DNA of 64,000 bases from Nigrospora sphaerica (Eukaryota; Ascomycota; Sordariomycetes; Amphisphaeriales; Apiosporaceae), in NCBI GenBank assembly GCA_018287875.1, contig JAGVVL010000018.1:806001-870000 (forward strand), read 5' to 3'. The notes under the pieces were generated by a model that was not told where the DNA came from, made no database searches, and saw only the letters and a list, made by a program, of their open reading frames with translations. The translations under genes were made by a program, and so were the position numbers. Positions 21,750 to 32,880 of this stretch are shown one piece after another. Numbering within the stretch: the stretch's first letter is position 1; every line of letters begins with the position of its first letter.

Positions 21750-24331
21750 GGACCGTGTGTCGGAAGCGTAATGACTGGTGATCGTCACAACGACTGCGTA
21801 CTACGAACCCTCGCAGGTCGGTCTGAAGCTGGTTCCATTGAAGCGCCGGGTGGGCATTGGCAGATTCGCAAAGCCCCGATCATTGGTAGCAACGGTTTCC
21901 ACGCCTGCAGTCTTCCCTCGGGAGTCCTCAAATTGCAGTATTTTAGTTTTAACAAAAGTGACGAGAGGTATCGTCGAACACGAGCTGACTGGGGGCGGAA
22001 GTCGTTGGAAGCAGCGGGAGCAGATGGGCAATGTTTTCATGTTCCCATATACGTACCCTCTGTAGATGAGGGTGCATATGAACGCTGGTACTTCGGCCGA
22101 GCAGCTTTTGGTCCGAATTCCTTGCATCTGAACGTCGAGGCCTAGTGTAGCTGGGCTTAAGTTGGATATCAGCGCCGGGGTACGTCAGAAGTAGCCGGGA
22201 CAGCCTTCTCCTGTATGATTGGGATGAACACCGAACTTGGTATCCGCGAAGTGTAGAAGTTGGCACAACTTTGTCCTGTCGCTCTATTGCCGTGTGGATC
22301 GGGGTAATCTTTGACGTTCATTCCACGTTGGTCGTCTTCGTAGTTTTAGCGTCCTGACTTGTGTCAAGCCAGCGCCACGAAGTAACGAACACGCTCTTCC
22401 ATTGTACCTCCGGCGTTAGCGACCCCGACAAGACACTCGGAAGCCCCGAGACGAGGTGACAGCTCGGAGGCCGAGTCTGCGCCGACTGTGCGGCAGCGGC
22501 GCAGTATTTCCGCGGCGAGGAAGGGGGCGTGGATACTCAAACGTCTCTCAGGTCCAGCTAAGCCGTCGACGCCGGTCTGTCACTGTAGATCGGGAAAGGT
22601 GAAGGCGGAAGCAACGGTGTTGGCAATATCATGGCGGCAAAGAGGGAAGCGAAACGAGGAGCAAAAGCCGAGCAAATATCCATTGCGTAGGGAGAAATCG
22701 TATCGAGCAAGGATTGGAAGGAGGGCTGGTGGGGTCAGAAATGACCGTCAAACATCTCAATTGGCTGGGATTTGTATGTTCAGTTTCCATAGATGGGGTT
22801 CGGGCTGTTCTGTTGGCGATACATGGTGCCTCACTGAGCTTTCACAGAGGATAGGTAACAATGAGGTAGGCAGCTGGAGGCACCCGAGTCAGCCCTGTTT
22901 GCTTGGCCCACATGCCGCGCGATGGGTACAACGCCCAGGCCCCGAACTTGCGATGGATGCCGATTTTATGACGTGCGCGGTGGACGGGTATTTATCTCGG
23001 AGCAATTTGAGGGTAGGCGGAAAGCGGATTCCATGGGTGGATGGGCACGAATGGATGCCAGTGCAGACACACGATCCTACGATGTCGGAACCGTCACGCC
23101 TTCCAGGGGCCGATGCTGAGTTGGGGCCAGGGAGTCTCAGCAGGTGGAAGGCGAGCCGGGGGGCTGAATTAGTGGCAGGCAGACGCCGTAGCTTCCCCGC
23201 TGTGCCTGATTCGGAGGTTGCGATCTACATCTCCCGACATACTCTCGTCGCTCCCACCACAAGGACTAAGTGCGATGCAACTGATCTGACATGCCTGGGG
23301 CTGGTAAGGACCGATGGCATTCTCACAGTAAACTCACGACAGGCAAGTGCCATAGGTCATTGGTAGGAGGCAGTACAAGCTGCCCGTCTTTGGTAGGCGT
23401 GGCTGCTCACCATGGCGTCGGAACCGGAAGGGGGTGTGATATGTACCCTGTGACGCCCTCGTGCTGGGCATTGCGGACGCGACGCTGCTCGAGGCTCAGA
23501 AAAAGGACCCAAAGGGAGACAGGTAAAGACATCCATGGTCGGACTGATCCAGGGTGGATGTAACGGGGAGAAAAGCACCGTCGAACCGCTGGATCGCCCG
23601 CTAAACAACCAAAAAAGCGTCGCCGCTGGGCCGTTACTTTCATCTCATGGCTTTAACTGCCTAGCCCGCTCAGCCGCTCCCTCCCTTCAGGCCATCGTTA
23701 AATACCGCGTCCGCCAATCAACGCGGCCCGGCTGCCGCCCTTTCCCGATGGCTTGTTAGACTGCCGGCCAACGATGTGCCATCGCATATACGAGGAGACG
23801 CACACGGCTGCCCCCTCTCGCCTAAGACAAATGTCCCATCCGCCCTTGGCCCCGCCCCGTGAGACGGGACGCGGAATGTGTTCCCGCCAAGGGTTTCCCC
23901 ATCGAGTCACGGCACGCGACCCAAACGGGGCTGTCGGCGGTGCCGCCCCCGCCAACCGCAACTGCCCGCAGTCGTCCGCCCGCTAACTCGGACGGCCTCT
24001 CCACTTGGCCCGCGCTGTCTGGGGCTGGATGCTAAAGGAAGTGGCGATCCGCATGCCGGCGTGCCATGGCGTGGTACGGTCAGGACGGCGCGACGGGCCA
24101 ATCCGACCTGGCCGGGACCTGAAGCGACACTTCCGAGGTGGCACGAGTGCGGCTATATGAACCATTGCCTGTCACTCTCCATCTCTAACATCCTGTGCTG
24201 CTCATCTTCTACTCTTGTACCCAAAGACGTGTCCCCGGTCCCCTCCCACGTCGTCCCACTACATCTTGTGCCGGACCGCCTTGCCAGCCCCTTCCAGCCC
24301 GTCGTCATATTCCCCGACCACTGTCGCCACG
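21750..24331. other. Intergenic region (2.6 kb), no convincing gene
   Basis: One plus frame at 22488-23366 is open for 292 codons, but its composition is random-looking and no motif is seen. A TATA-like TATAT at 24154-24158 and a CT-rich leader precede the gene at 24332. Confidence 0.4.
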
Positions 24332-25019
24332 ATGAAGTTCCAGTCCGCCATTGCGCTGTTGGCCCTCGGTGTTTCGGCTGCCAATGGGCAGCAGAACCAG
24401 ACGGGCCCCTTCTTGATGCACATCAAGGGCACTGAGCCGGGCAGCGCTATCGATGGTGAGCTTAGCACACGCGACGTAATCTGACATCAGCGTGCCCCAA
24501 CTAACCGTGTCTGCAGGTCACGGTTATGGATGCCACATTGGTGCCGCCATTGAAGCGTTGTGTTACACCCCCGGCCCGCCTCCCGATGGTGATAAAGCCG
24601 CATCGTACTCCTTCTATTTCAACTATACAGAGGGGAACTTGAGGGGCGATTGGCTGATCGGCAGCCTTGTGTTCAACTTGCCTATGCAACCGCCCTTGTC
24701 GTCTGGCATGTCTCTGCAGTACCAGGATAACAGCAACGTGGCTGGGGTCACTTTCTCGCCGCCGGGCCCCTCCAGCGCGGGCCCCTTCAACTCGGGCTTC
24801 AACCAAGACAACCAGTGGTTCGGCTGGAGTTACTACGATGACTCGACCTTCAGGCCTCAAGAACTGCCTGAGGTCACCAACGGCACCATCGACTACAACT
24901 GGTATGTCTGCTGGCAGTACTTTTCGAGCTACTACTATAACTCGGTCGGCTGGTCTCTCTACGGCGCCCCCAGGAACCCGACTTGCGAGCACGTGGAAAT
25001 TACGCGTGTCATGCTGTAA
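24332..25019 (+). CDS. Small secreted protein (DUF7907-like)
   Basis: Exons 24332-24455 and 24517-25019 join in phase 1 across a 61-nt intron, giving 208 residues. Residues 1-20 (MKFQSAIALLALGVSAANGQ) are a signal peptide. The mature part has paired cysteines (GCHIGAAIEALCY early, VCWQYF and NPTCEHVEI late), an FNYTEG glycosylation-type site and a tyrosine-rich end (WQYFSSYYYNSVGW). This pattern matches a family of fungal secreted proteins of unknown function that I recall as DUF7907. The protein would be secreted or cell-wall associated. Its TATA box and pyrimidine leader suggest good expression. No catalytic motif is visible. Confidence 0.8.
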
Positions 25020-26099
25020 AGCGGCGGGGGCAGTCCGTCGTGGACGACGAGGGACGGAGGCGACGAGGAGGAGTGGGGGTGTCGTAATGCTAATGGCCTG
25101 ATGAGAAACCACGAGGAAGCATAGTTAATTTAATATGATATGAGTTAGCTTCTGTCACGGCCTTGGTAACGTCGTCTGCCCAAACCACGTATTAGGAGCC
25201 GGGCAATCTTACCTCTAAACTGTCCTGATCGCCAACCACCGTGGCCGCTCAGGCATTGGGCGACAACCATGTGTACCTAAGTACATACATACTTGGATAG
25301 TTATAATCCATATGAGACACAGGTTCTTTGGCACTCGCGTATGGTTTGAGGCCAGCGCTGGACGCAGACAAGAGGGATGAGGTACATTGTACTGGACTGT
25401 ACGGGTTCGGATCGAAACCCTTGGCACCCCACACGAGGCCGTGGGCTCAGCTGGAGGTCCATCACGGGCCAGGGCCGTTTCGGCCAATCGGGTCAATTCC
25501 TACGAGGGTCGCGCTGCCATAGCACATCCCATAGAGTTGAGGCTGCGCCGAAGCAGCCACGGGAAATGGATAAAGCTACAGTCTCCCGATCGGTATTTAC
25601 GATGTAACGTCCATTGATAGATGATAATCAGGCGGTGCACGTACCGGTGCTAAAGCGCCGCCTGCGTAGCTCCCCCTGGGAAACGGCACTGGCCATCCTA
25701 ACGGCCTGGGGTGCAATTGGAAACCAGTGCAACGATCAGAGGCAATGGTTTTTAAAAGCACATGGCTCCGGTAGGGTAGCGCTTATGAGCCGCCAGCTGA
25801 CGGTGCTGCCCCGCCCCCGCCCCAAGAATTAGGCCCCTAGGCGAGACTTGGGTCCACTGCCCATGGGAACCTTCAGGAGTCGTTCTCCAAGCGGCCAGCA
25901 GAGACGATGCTGGCCAGCCACGATTGACGTCAAGGCGACGCTCGACTTGCTGATCTCATGTTTACGCCGTGAATCGTGACTTTCTCGTCAAGTCGGACGA
26001 GCCCCCTGCTGCGGAGACGCCCCCCCATCACGCACGTTCCCGACCGACGCCCTCGCAACCACCACCGAATTGACCGTATCCCCTCTTCGAACCGCCATC
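25020..26099. other. Intergenic spacer, no gene seen
   Basis: Only short, overlapping frames lie here. The right end is the promoter and leader of the next F-box gene. Confidence 0.45.
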
Positions 26100-28069
26100 A
26101 TGGCCGCGTCACTGGCCGTCGACCCCTTCAACCGCCTGCCCGACGAGCTTCTCCTCGCCGTGTGCCAGCTACTGCCGCCGCCCGCCGCCGCCGCCGTCGC
26201 GCAGACCAACCGGCGCCTCCACGGCATCGTGGCCGATGCGCTGTGCTGGCGGCGGCGGTGCCTCGAGACCTGGCGCTACTGGGCGGCGGCCCACGACCTG
26301 CCGGCCCTGACGGCGGCGCCGCCGCTGAGCGTGGGCTGGCGCGCCCTTCACGCCGCGCGGCGGGCGACGGACGAGCGGGCGGGCGCCGCCTTCGAAGCGC
26401 TGCTCGCGACGCAGCGCGGCCGCCAGCACCGCATCGAGGACGTGGCCGCCTTGGCCCACGACGCCAAGGACCTGCTGCTCCGCGCCCGCGACGCCACCCC
26501 CGACGACGCCGACGATGTGCTGCCGCGCCGCTTCTTCGCCGACGCCGTCCTCGGCCGCATCCACCGCGCCGAGGCCGTCGACATCTGGACCCGCCTGCAG
26601 CGCGACGGCAACCGGGTGCCGCTCGAGCAGGCCCTGGGCGCCTACGACCTCTTCCTGCTCTCGGCCCGCCACGGCGACCTCGCCGACATCGCCCAGGAGC
26701 TGGACCGCCTGGCCCAGGCCGTCAAGGGGGCCAACGTCTACATCTGGGACTCGCGGAGCACCCGCCAGCAGGCCGTGGCCGTGGCCGAGTACCTGCGCGC
26801 CCAGCGCCTCGTCGGCAACCCCGACAGCGACGAGTACCACAACCTGCGCAACAGTTTCCTGTCGCTGGCCCTGTTCCGGGAGCCGCACACGAGCCTGCCG
26901 CTGCAGAGCGTCGCCATCTACTGCGCCGTCGCGCAGCGCCTCGGCATCGACGCCCAGCCGTCCAACTACCCGCAGCACGTGCACGCCGTCATCCGAGCGC
27001 CGGCGGGCCTCACGCTCGACGGCGAGGCGCGGCGCGCGGGCGCGGGCGCCTCGACCGAGCGCATGTACATGGACCCGTGGAACACGGCCGATGAGGTGCC
27101 GGCGGCGCGGCTCGACGACGCGCTGCGGCAGATGGGCGTGCCGCCGCACCAGATCCCGGCCCTCATGGCCGAGACGTCGACGCTCGAAATCACGCGCCGC
27201 ACCGGCCGCAACATCATGCACTCGGTGCAGCTGACGCTCGGCCGGCGCGTCGTGCCGGCGCCGCCGTCGCGTCCGCCCCCCGCCGCCGCCGTCGACTACG
27301 AGGCCGCCATCTACGCCTTCATGTGGAAGATGATGCTGCTGGGCGACGCCTCGGCCGGCTTCAGCGGCGAGGCCCTCGCGCGCGGCCGCGAGGTCGGCCC
27401 CTCGCTGCTCCAGCAGATGCAGGTCCACTTCCCCGAGGACCTGGGCCTCGTCGAGCGCACGCTGCTGCCCCTGTGCTCGGCCGCCCCCGAGGAGGAGGAG
27501 GGGGGCCACGCCGACGTCGAGGGCGACGACGACGACCACGTACGCTCCATGGCGCTCGCCCTCGCCCGCCTCCGCGCCAAGGACCTGGCGCCCGTCGCGC
27601 CGCGGCCCCGCGACGCGCAGACGCGCGACGCCGTCCGCCACCGCGTCGGCGACACCTTCGTCCACGCCCAGTACAACTACCAGGGCTTCATCACGGGCTG
27701 GGATCCCCGCTGCACCATGCCCGAGGAGTGGATGGAGAACATGGGCGTCGACGAGCTGCCGCGCGGCCGCGACCAGCCCTTTTACCACGTCACGTAAGTA
27801 TTTATCTCTCTCTTTCTCTCTGTTCCATTTCCACGTCCGCCTCCGGGACTAAAAAAAGAAGAAGAACGGACCCGGCTGACCGCCTATGATGATGCTCCTT
27901 TAGGGCCGACGACAAGAGCGTTCGGTACGTGGCCGAGGAAAACATCCGACCGCTCACGCAGGCGCTCTCGCCCGTGCTGCTCACCGTGGCCGGCCGCTTC
28001 TTCAAGCGCTGGGACGGCGCCGCCGGCCGCTTCGTTAGCAATATCAAGGAGCAGTATCCTGACGACTGA
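26100..28069 (+). CDS. FBXO21-like F-box / SirB1 / YccV-domain protein
   Basis: Exons 26100-27793 and 27904-28069 join in phase 2 (110-nt intron) and give 619 residues. The order is an F-box at about residues 8-50 (FNRLPDELLLAVCQLLPP...LCWRRRCLETW); a SirB1/transglutaminase-like middle (DEYHNLRNSFLSLALF, then LQSVAIYCAVAQRLGIDAQP and PQHVHAVIRAP); and a C-terminal YccV-like (hemimethylated-DNA-binding type) domain (HRVGDTFVHAQYNYQGFITGWDPRC...DQPFYHV, completed by exon 2 with VRYVAEENIRPL). This is the architecture of FBXO21, an SCF ubiquitin-ligase subunit. An acidic insert (EEEEGG...GDDDDH) lies near residue 465. The preferred ATG is the first before the F-box. Very high GC content creates a 539-codon shadow frame on the other strand. 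Confidence 0.9.
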
Positions 28070-29524
28070 AGGGCAAGGTGGAGGGAAAGTCTACGAGGGA
28101 GGGGGGCCGCGACTGCCCATGCTTTTTACCCGGGGGTTTTACTTGGGGCGGTCCGTCGCCATCGGCTCCCCCTTCCCTTCCTTCCACGGGTTGTGTTTTT
28201 CGTCGCGCGTCCCACGATTCATTCACTCTAGTCGAACCCGACCGGCCCACCGACGGTTCATGGCTCGGGCGGCGAGGAAAGGTGAGGGCCCCAAACGATT
28301 CACAAACCCGGCGGCAAGGTAAAGCAAGGGCGGCGAGGAAAATTTGCCATGTAATATCATCCCGCAGAATTGAATGTGTAATACTACAGAGCTCCGATAT
28401 CACCCTCTTTCTCTCCTTTATCATTCGTGGTGTCGTCCCACATCGTCGTCGACGGCTCCGGATCGAAAGGGGTCCAGCAGGGCGGCCGCATTGTCGACGT
28501 GGTTGAACCTGCAGTGGAACCCGGTGGGCTCCAAGTTCCAGCGCGTCCCCATACGGTGCTTGGGGCCCGAATCGGCGGCCGGCGTCGGCAGGTGCATTCT
28601 TGCGGACGGAAGAGCTCGGCGGGAAAAGAAAGAAATCAAAACGAGGAGGGTGGAGAAATGCAGCTCCCGGCTGCTGTGTAGACAGGCGGTAGGGGGATCC
28701 CGCACCGCGAGACGCAGCAGGATGGGAAAGAGGCAATAGCAATCCGGCTAGACAAGGAAGGCGGACGAGACGGTCTGGTGGTGAGAAGAGAAGGCGGAAA
28801 GCGAGGTCTCGGCGAGAAACCCGACGTCTACACAGCCCACGGCCGTCTGCTATCCCGTACGGCACGCAATCCCCGGGCGGCGTCAGCACGCTGCATCGGG
28901 ATACCCCTGTCATCCTTCTCTCCCTTGTCCCGCGGGACGGGCTAACCCAAGAGCCGCGGTGCCATCAACCCGGCCGGCGCGCCCGAGGCCGTCATCTCCT
29001 CCACGGAGCTCGAGACGCGGTCGACGCACGAGACGCGTTCCGAAGCCGCGTCGGGCGGAAGCGGAACCAGGCACGAGTACAGCACCATGGATGGAACGAA
29101 CCCGCACCCAAGCCCTCCAACGCAGCCATGAATCCGTAAGGTAATCCGGCTAGCGCTGCCGCGTTCCGAAGATGGGCCGTCGCCGAGCCAGCAAGTCCCG
29201 CCCAGCGCCCGCGGGACGAGGGTCGTGTTTGGCCAGGGAACGCGGCTCGGCCACCGAAGGCCAGCCGTTCATCGCCAGATACCTCGGGCACTCGAAGCGG
29301 CGCCCTGAAGTTCGCCGTCATCGGCCCCTCTCCACGCAGGTGCACAAGCCGCAGGCGACGACTTGCCGCTGATGCCACCACTCGTCAATCACCATCCGCA
29401 TCGCAACGCAATCTTCCACTTGAAGGAATACAATAAAAGTCAATCAGACACGCGCGCCGAACCCACCTAGCTGCAAAAACATCTACCCTTGCCGCACAGG
29501 GTACGGTGCAAGGGCAAAAATGGT
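28070..29524. other. Intergenic spacer, no gene seen
   Basis: GC-rich frames up to about 290 codons occur on the minus strand (28044-28913), but they lack motifs and look like composition artefacts. Confidence 0.45.
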
Positions 29525-29596
29525 GGGCTCTGCCGGGGATCGAACCCGGGACCTCTTGCACCCAAAGCAAGAACCATACCTCTAGACCACAGAGCC
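29525..29596 (-). tRNA. tRNA-Pro (anticodon TGG)
   Basis: The minus strand folds as a 72-nt cloverleaf. The acceptor stem is GGCTCTG paired with CAGAGCC, the anticodon arm is CTTGC-TTTGGGT-GCAAG, giving anticodon TGG, and the T arm is CCGGG-TTCGATC-CCCGG. The B-box-like GGTTCGATCC is intact. No intron is present. It reads CCA codons for proline. Confidence 0.95.
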
Positions 29597-30395
29597 GACC
29601 TTAGATTGACCATGAAGCCAATTGATGTAGGAGCAGAATCCTATTGGACCACATAAAGACTAGCAACCTTGTCAGCAAAGGGGGCTTAAAGTGTCGAGAA
29701 GGATGGGAATCTGGTACTGCGCCAATCGGGGCTATTGGATGCTGCGGGCCCGTGCATTGAGGGGTAGCTGAGTTTACTGGAGGCAAGGTTATTTATTAAT
29801 AGTTGGTATATCGACTGGGTGGTCAACCAATCTTGCGTCTTCCCCCTGTTCTAATCCCCCAACGATCCCTGTATGCTTCGTGGAGGAGCCTGTCGCCTAC
29901 AGCCTCTCATCTCCAGCTATGCGAAAGCATAAATCATGTGCATGCATACATTGCACATGTGCTGCGGCATTACCAACATGTGACAGAAGGCCCAAGCAAG
30001 CAGCCGCGGTAGCCTCGACGAAGTGTCAAGCGTTGGCGATGAGCGGGCGCCGGTATCTTTAAAGACGACACCACCTCGGCATTCGCCCAGAGGAGCAAAA
30101 AGAAATGGCAAAAATCATACACCGTCGGCATCTCCTCGCTCTTCGGCAGGATACTACTGATCTTCATCATTAACTAGTTTCCGCGTAAGCAGTGTCTAAT
30201 GTATTCCTTTCTTTGGCTCACGGCCCTCTTCTTCATCACGGGGGCCAGCATTTTCTACGTCTACAAAACCAATCAATATGCACGTCGTGAGCATCGTTCT
30301 TGTTGCGCTGTGCCACTTCTCCTCTGACCTAGGTCAGACATACCTCGCCGCCCTTGCTTATGAAGACCGATGGCTCATACCATTGTCGCAGCGGT
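29597..30395. other. Intergenic spacer, no gene seen
   Basis: No coding motif or structured RNA beyond the neighbouring tRNA gene is seen. Confidence 0.45.
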
Positions 30396-31121
30396 TTAGT
30401 CGGTGGAACGGTCACCAAGCTCTATGTCCTCATCGGCCCGAGATCTTCTGGTAGCCCAGCGGAAGGTCGGGCACTTCCATTGCCATGATCCGGATGTGTG
30501 TCGCCTTTTCTCGTGACGTGTCAAAACTGAATCTGGTGTCTTGGTTCTGTTGTTCCATGCGTTGTAGATGAGTGAACCAATGGGTTCGGAATACGTCCGG
30601 CAGCATAGGGAAACGAACCCGGCAACGAGCACCAGAAACCCCCAGACCGCCTTGACGGCTGTCCGGACCGCCTTAGTGCCTTTCCGGATGGCGGCGTTGA
30701 CGGCGAACTTGATAGCCTTCCAACGGCCAGGACCTCTAGACACCCAGTTGACCAGAACACCGAAGAGAAGGGCCGAGCCGCAGAGTCCTCCGCCGATGGA
30801 AGCCACAATAATGCCGTAGCGCCTTGACCAGAGGAAGACCACCACGTTGACGGCGATGCCGAGCAAAGCCAGGCCCAGGGAGATAAGGGCCATGGTTTCT
30901 GAGAACTGGTCGAGGCTGTCACATCCGGCCGCCACCATTGGTTTGAAAACGACGCTCATACAGAGGATTGCTGAGCTCATGCATAAGAAAATGACCATCG
31001 CTGATACCAGCTGGTCAATGCCCTTGCTCGTCGTCTCTGCGACCAGGAGGGCAGCCGCAATGGCGCCGGCGCCCATGTCACAGCCAAGAACAACCCACGG
31101 CGAGAATCCGGCGGCCATCAT
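30396..31121 (-). CDS. Predicted four-helix membrane protein
   Basis: The frame from MMAAGFSPWVVLGC gives 241 residues. Four hydrophobic helices are seen: WVVLGCDMGAGAIAAALLVA, LVSAMVIFLCMSSAILCMSV, ETMALISLGLALLGIAVNVV and YGIIVASIGGGLCGSALLFG. A weaker fifth is AVWGFLVLVAGFVSLCC. The C-terminal tail is basic, then acidic (RSRADEDIELGD). The open frame extends further upstream through a (CA)n tract that encodes THTHTH, so the ATG just downstream of that tract is chosen. The family is not recognised, and transporter or receptor roles cannot be inferred. Confidence 0.65.
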   Translation of the reverse strand: MMAAGFSPWVVLGCDMGAGAIAAALLVAETTSKGIDQLVSAMVIFLCMSSAILCMSVVFKPMVAAGCDSLDQFSETMALISLGLALLGIAVNVVVFLWSRRYGIIVASIGGGLCGSALLFGVLVNWVSRGPGRWKAIKFAVNAAIRKGTKAVRTAVKAVWGFLVLVAGFVSLCCRTYSEPIGSLIYNAWNNRTKTPDSVLTRHEKRRHTSGSWQWKCPTFRWATRRSRADEDIELGDRSTD

Positions 31122-31133
31122 GAGAGAAGGAGG

Positions 31134-31184
31134 GTGTGTGTGTATGTGTGTGTGTGTGTGTGTGTTTGTGTGTGTGTATGTATG
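31134..31184 (+). repeat. (TG)n microsatellite
   Basis: A TG-rich run with a few interruptions (TA, TT) lies immediately upstream of the membrane-protein ATG, on the promoter side of that gene. Confidence 0.9.
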
Positions 31185-31913
31185 CCTTCGCGTGACAAAT
31201 AGGCGGACAGACGTATGGCCTACAAGCGGACAGGCGTAGGGGCAGACACGGACGCACGAGGAAAGGAGGTAGAAGAGATTCCACTCCGACGACATCGAGG
31301 TAGAGATCTGCTCGAGTGCCAACGTGCTACCTCTGCTCCTTCCTTAACTACGGCAATGCGTATAAAGATGCTATTGAGACTGGGTTCCAGTCTGGCATTT
31401 ACAGGTCGATAGTTCGTTTCCCACGTAACCAGTACATGCTTTAATGGTTGAGAGAGTTTCAATCTAAGAAGGAGGGTTCCAGAGAGCAGTCTTTATTGCC
31501 GCAGTAAATTTTCCGCTATGGCCGCGGCCCTTGATGGCAGGGGAAGTAAAGGGAATCCCCGGGTCCCAAGGCTATAGCAGCAGTGGCAAGCCCAGCTTGC
31601 CAGAGTCGGTGGCGTATAGCAGCAGCGCTTTTAGTGTATGTCATCCGGACATATGCCTGAAAGCAGCACGGGTGGTAGTAGCCCCGGATTCCGGGCCACT
31701 GGAAATGGGGGAAAGCATAAGTATCACAGGCGGCAGGCCCCATATTCTCATGACGCAATGGTAAACAGATAAGGGAGGAAGGTGTAGGATGCCAAACAAT
31801 GGATATGCGGCATCCGGCGGAGCCCTGTTGACGGCCACACCTCCCACATACATGGCATGTAGGTAGAAATGCTGGCCATGGGCCTCTAAAGGTGCAGGAG
31901 TGAGAATTGACAT

Positions 31914-32511
31914 ATGTCCAGTTGGGTACTCAGGGCGGGAGGACCCGGCAAGACATAGCTAGTGTTAAGCACGGCCACCATAGCACCTCCTTCACCTGGG
32001 GCGGCTCCTCGTGTCCCACCTTATCGACGGGAACTACTCTAAAGACTATGAAAGATCGGAATTCGAAGTCGTCGTAGACGTCACCGACCCCTCGCTTCCC
32101 CTATGGATCGTCTGGCCGTATCGCGTCTTCGATGGCACCGACATGGAGTACCACGACAACCCCCTGTACCGCGAGGACCCCGTTTTCGGCTTCCTCCCGG
32201 TTTGGCCCGGCGGCATTTACGACGCCGTCGGGCTCGGCTATCTCGCTGACGTCCGCCTCCCCCGGAGTGGCGGCCCCCTTTTCACGCTGAAGAAGGCGCT
32301 TAAGAATGCCGAGGCCACGCGTGCCGTGTACCGACCTCGCTTATGCGACGCGCATAAGCAGATCGCAAGCGACGTTGTTACCAAGTCTTGGGAAGAAAAA
32401 CGACGGCCGTTGGGAGTGTGGCGGTGGCTCCCCAAGGCTCGGGAGCCGGGACGCGCGAGAGGCATATTGAGGAACAGCGTAGGCTGGCGTTTCCGGCACG
32501 CCTCAACCTAG
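31914..32511 (+). CDS. Hypothetical protein, possible two-exon gene
   Basis: The frame 31984-32511 reads like real protein (VVVDVTDPSLPLWIVWPYRV, DPVFGFLPVWPGGIYDAVGL, WEEKRRPLGVWRWLPKA) but has no early ATG. An ATG at 31914 followed by a 58-nt GT-AG intron (31926-31983) would add MSSW in phase and give about 179 residues. I do not recognise the family. The stop lies 160 bp before the LINE insertion, so the insertion may have removed the natural 3' region. It could also be a decayed gene. Confidence 0.35.
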
Positions 32512-32671
32512 AAGAACAGCCGCGGGTGGTAGATTTACCCTTGGTTCCTAACAGATGTATACATAGTTACTTGCCCTCGATTGCCGAGGCAGGAGTAAAG
32601 ACGGGGCGAGATAAGCTTGGCACCGAGTTTCCAAAATAATAAGACTTACCTGCTGAGAGTAGGGGTGAAGA

Positions 32672-32685
32672 GAGAAACGAGATTA
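32672..32685. repeat. Target-site duplication, left copy of LINE 1
   Basis: The 14-nt sequence GAGAAACGAGATTA is repeated exactly at 37554-37567, on the other side of the LINE. Confidence 0.9.
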
Positions 32686-32880
32686 TTATTATTATTATTA
32701 TTATTGTTCTTACACCTAGCGACCTATCTAGGCCATGAGGACCCCCTGCGCATCTTAGCCTAGGAAAACCGTTCCGGGCTAACGTCCGGCCGGGTGAAAA
32801 ACCTAGGTTCCGCTGCGTCGTACCGCTTCTATCTACTCTTTGACCTGCCATACCGAGATCGGGCTCAGCGCGCCCGCTTC

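Noticed and set aside
22488..23366. 292-codon plus-strand frame
   Set aside because: Composition is random-like, with no motif, splice context or conserved block. Probably chance in a stop-poor region.
26169..27788. 539-codon open frame on the minus strand
   Set aside because: It is the antisense shadow of the FBXO21-like gene in very GC-rich DNA. Its residues show Val/Gly/Arg bias and no domain.
28044..28913. 289-codon minus-strand frame
   Set aside because: It overlaps the 3' end of the F-box gene, is rich in Pro/Arg/Ser and lacks domains.
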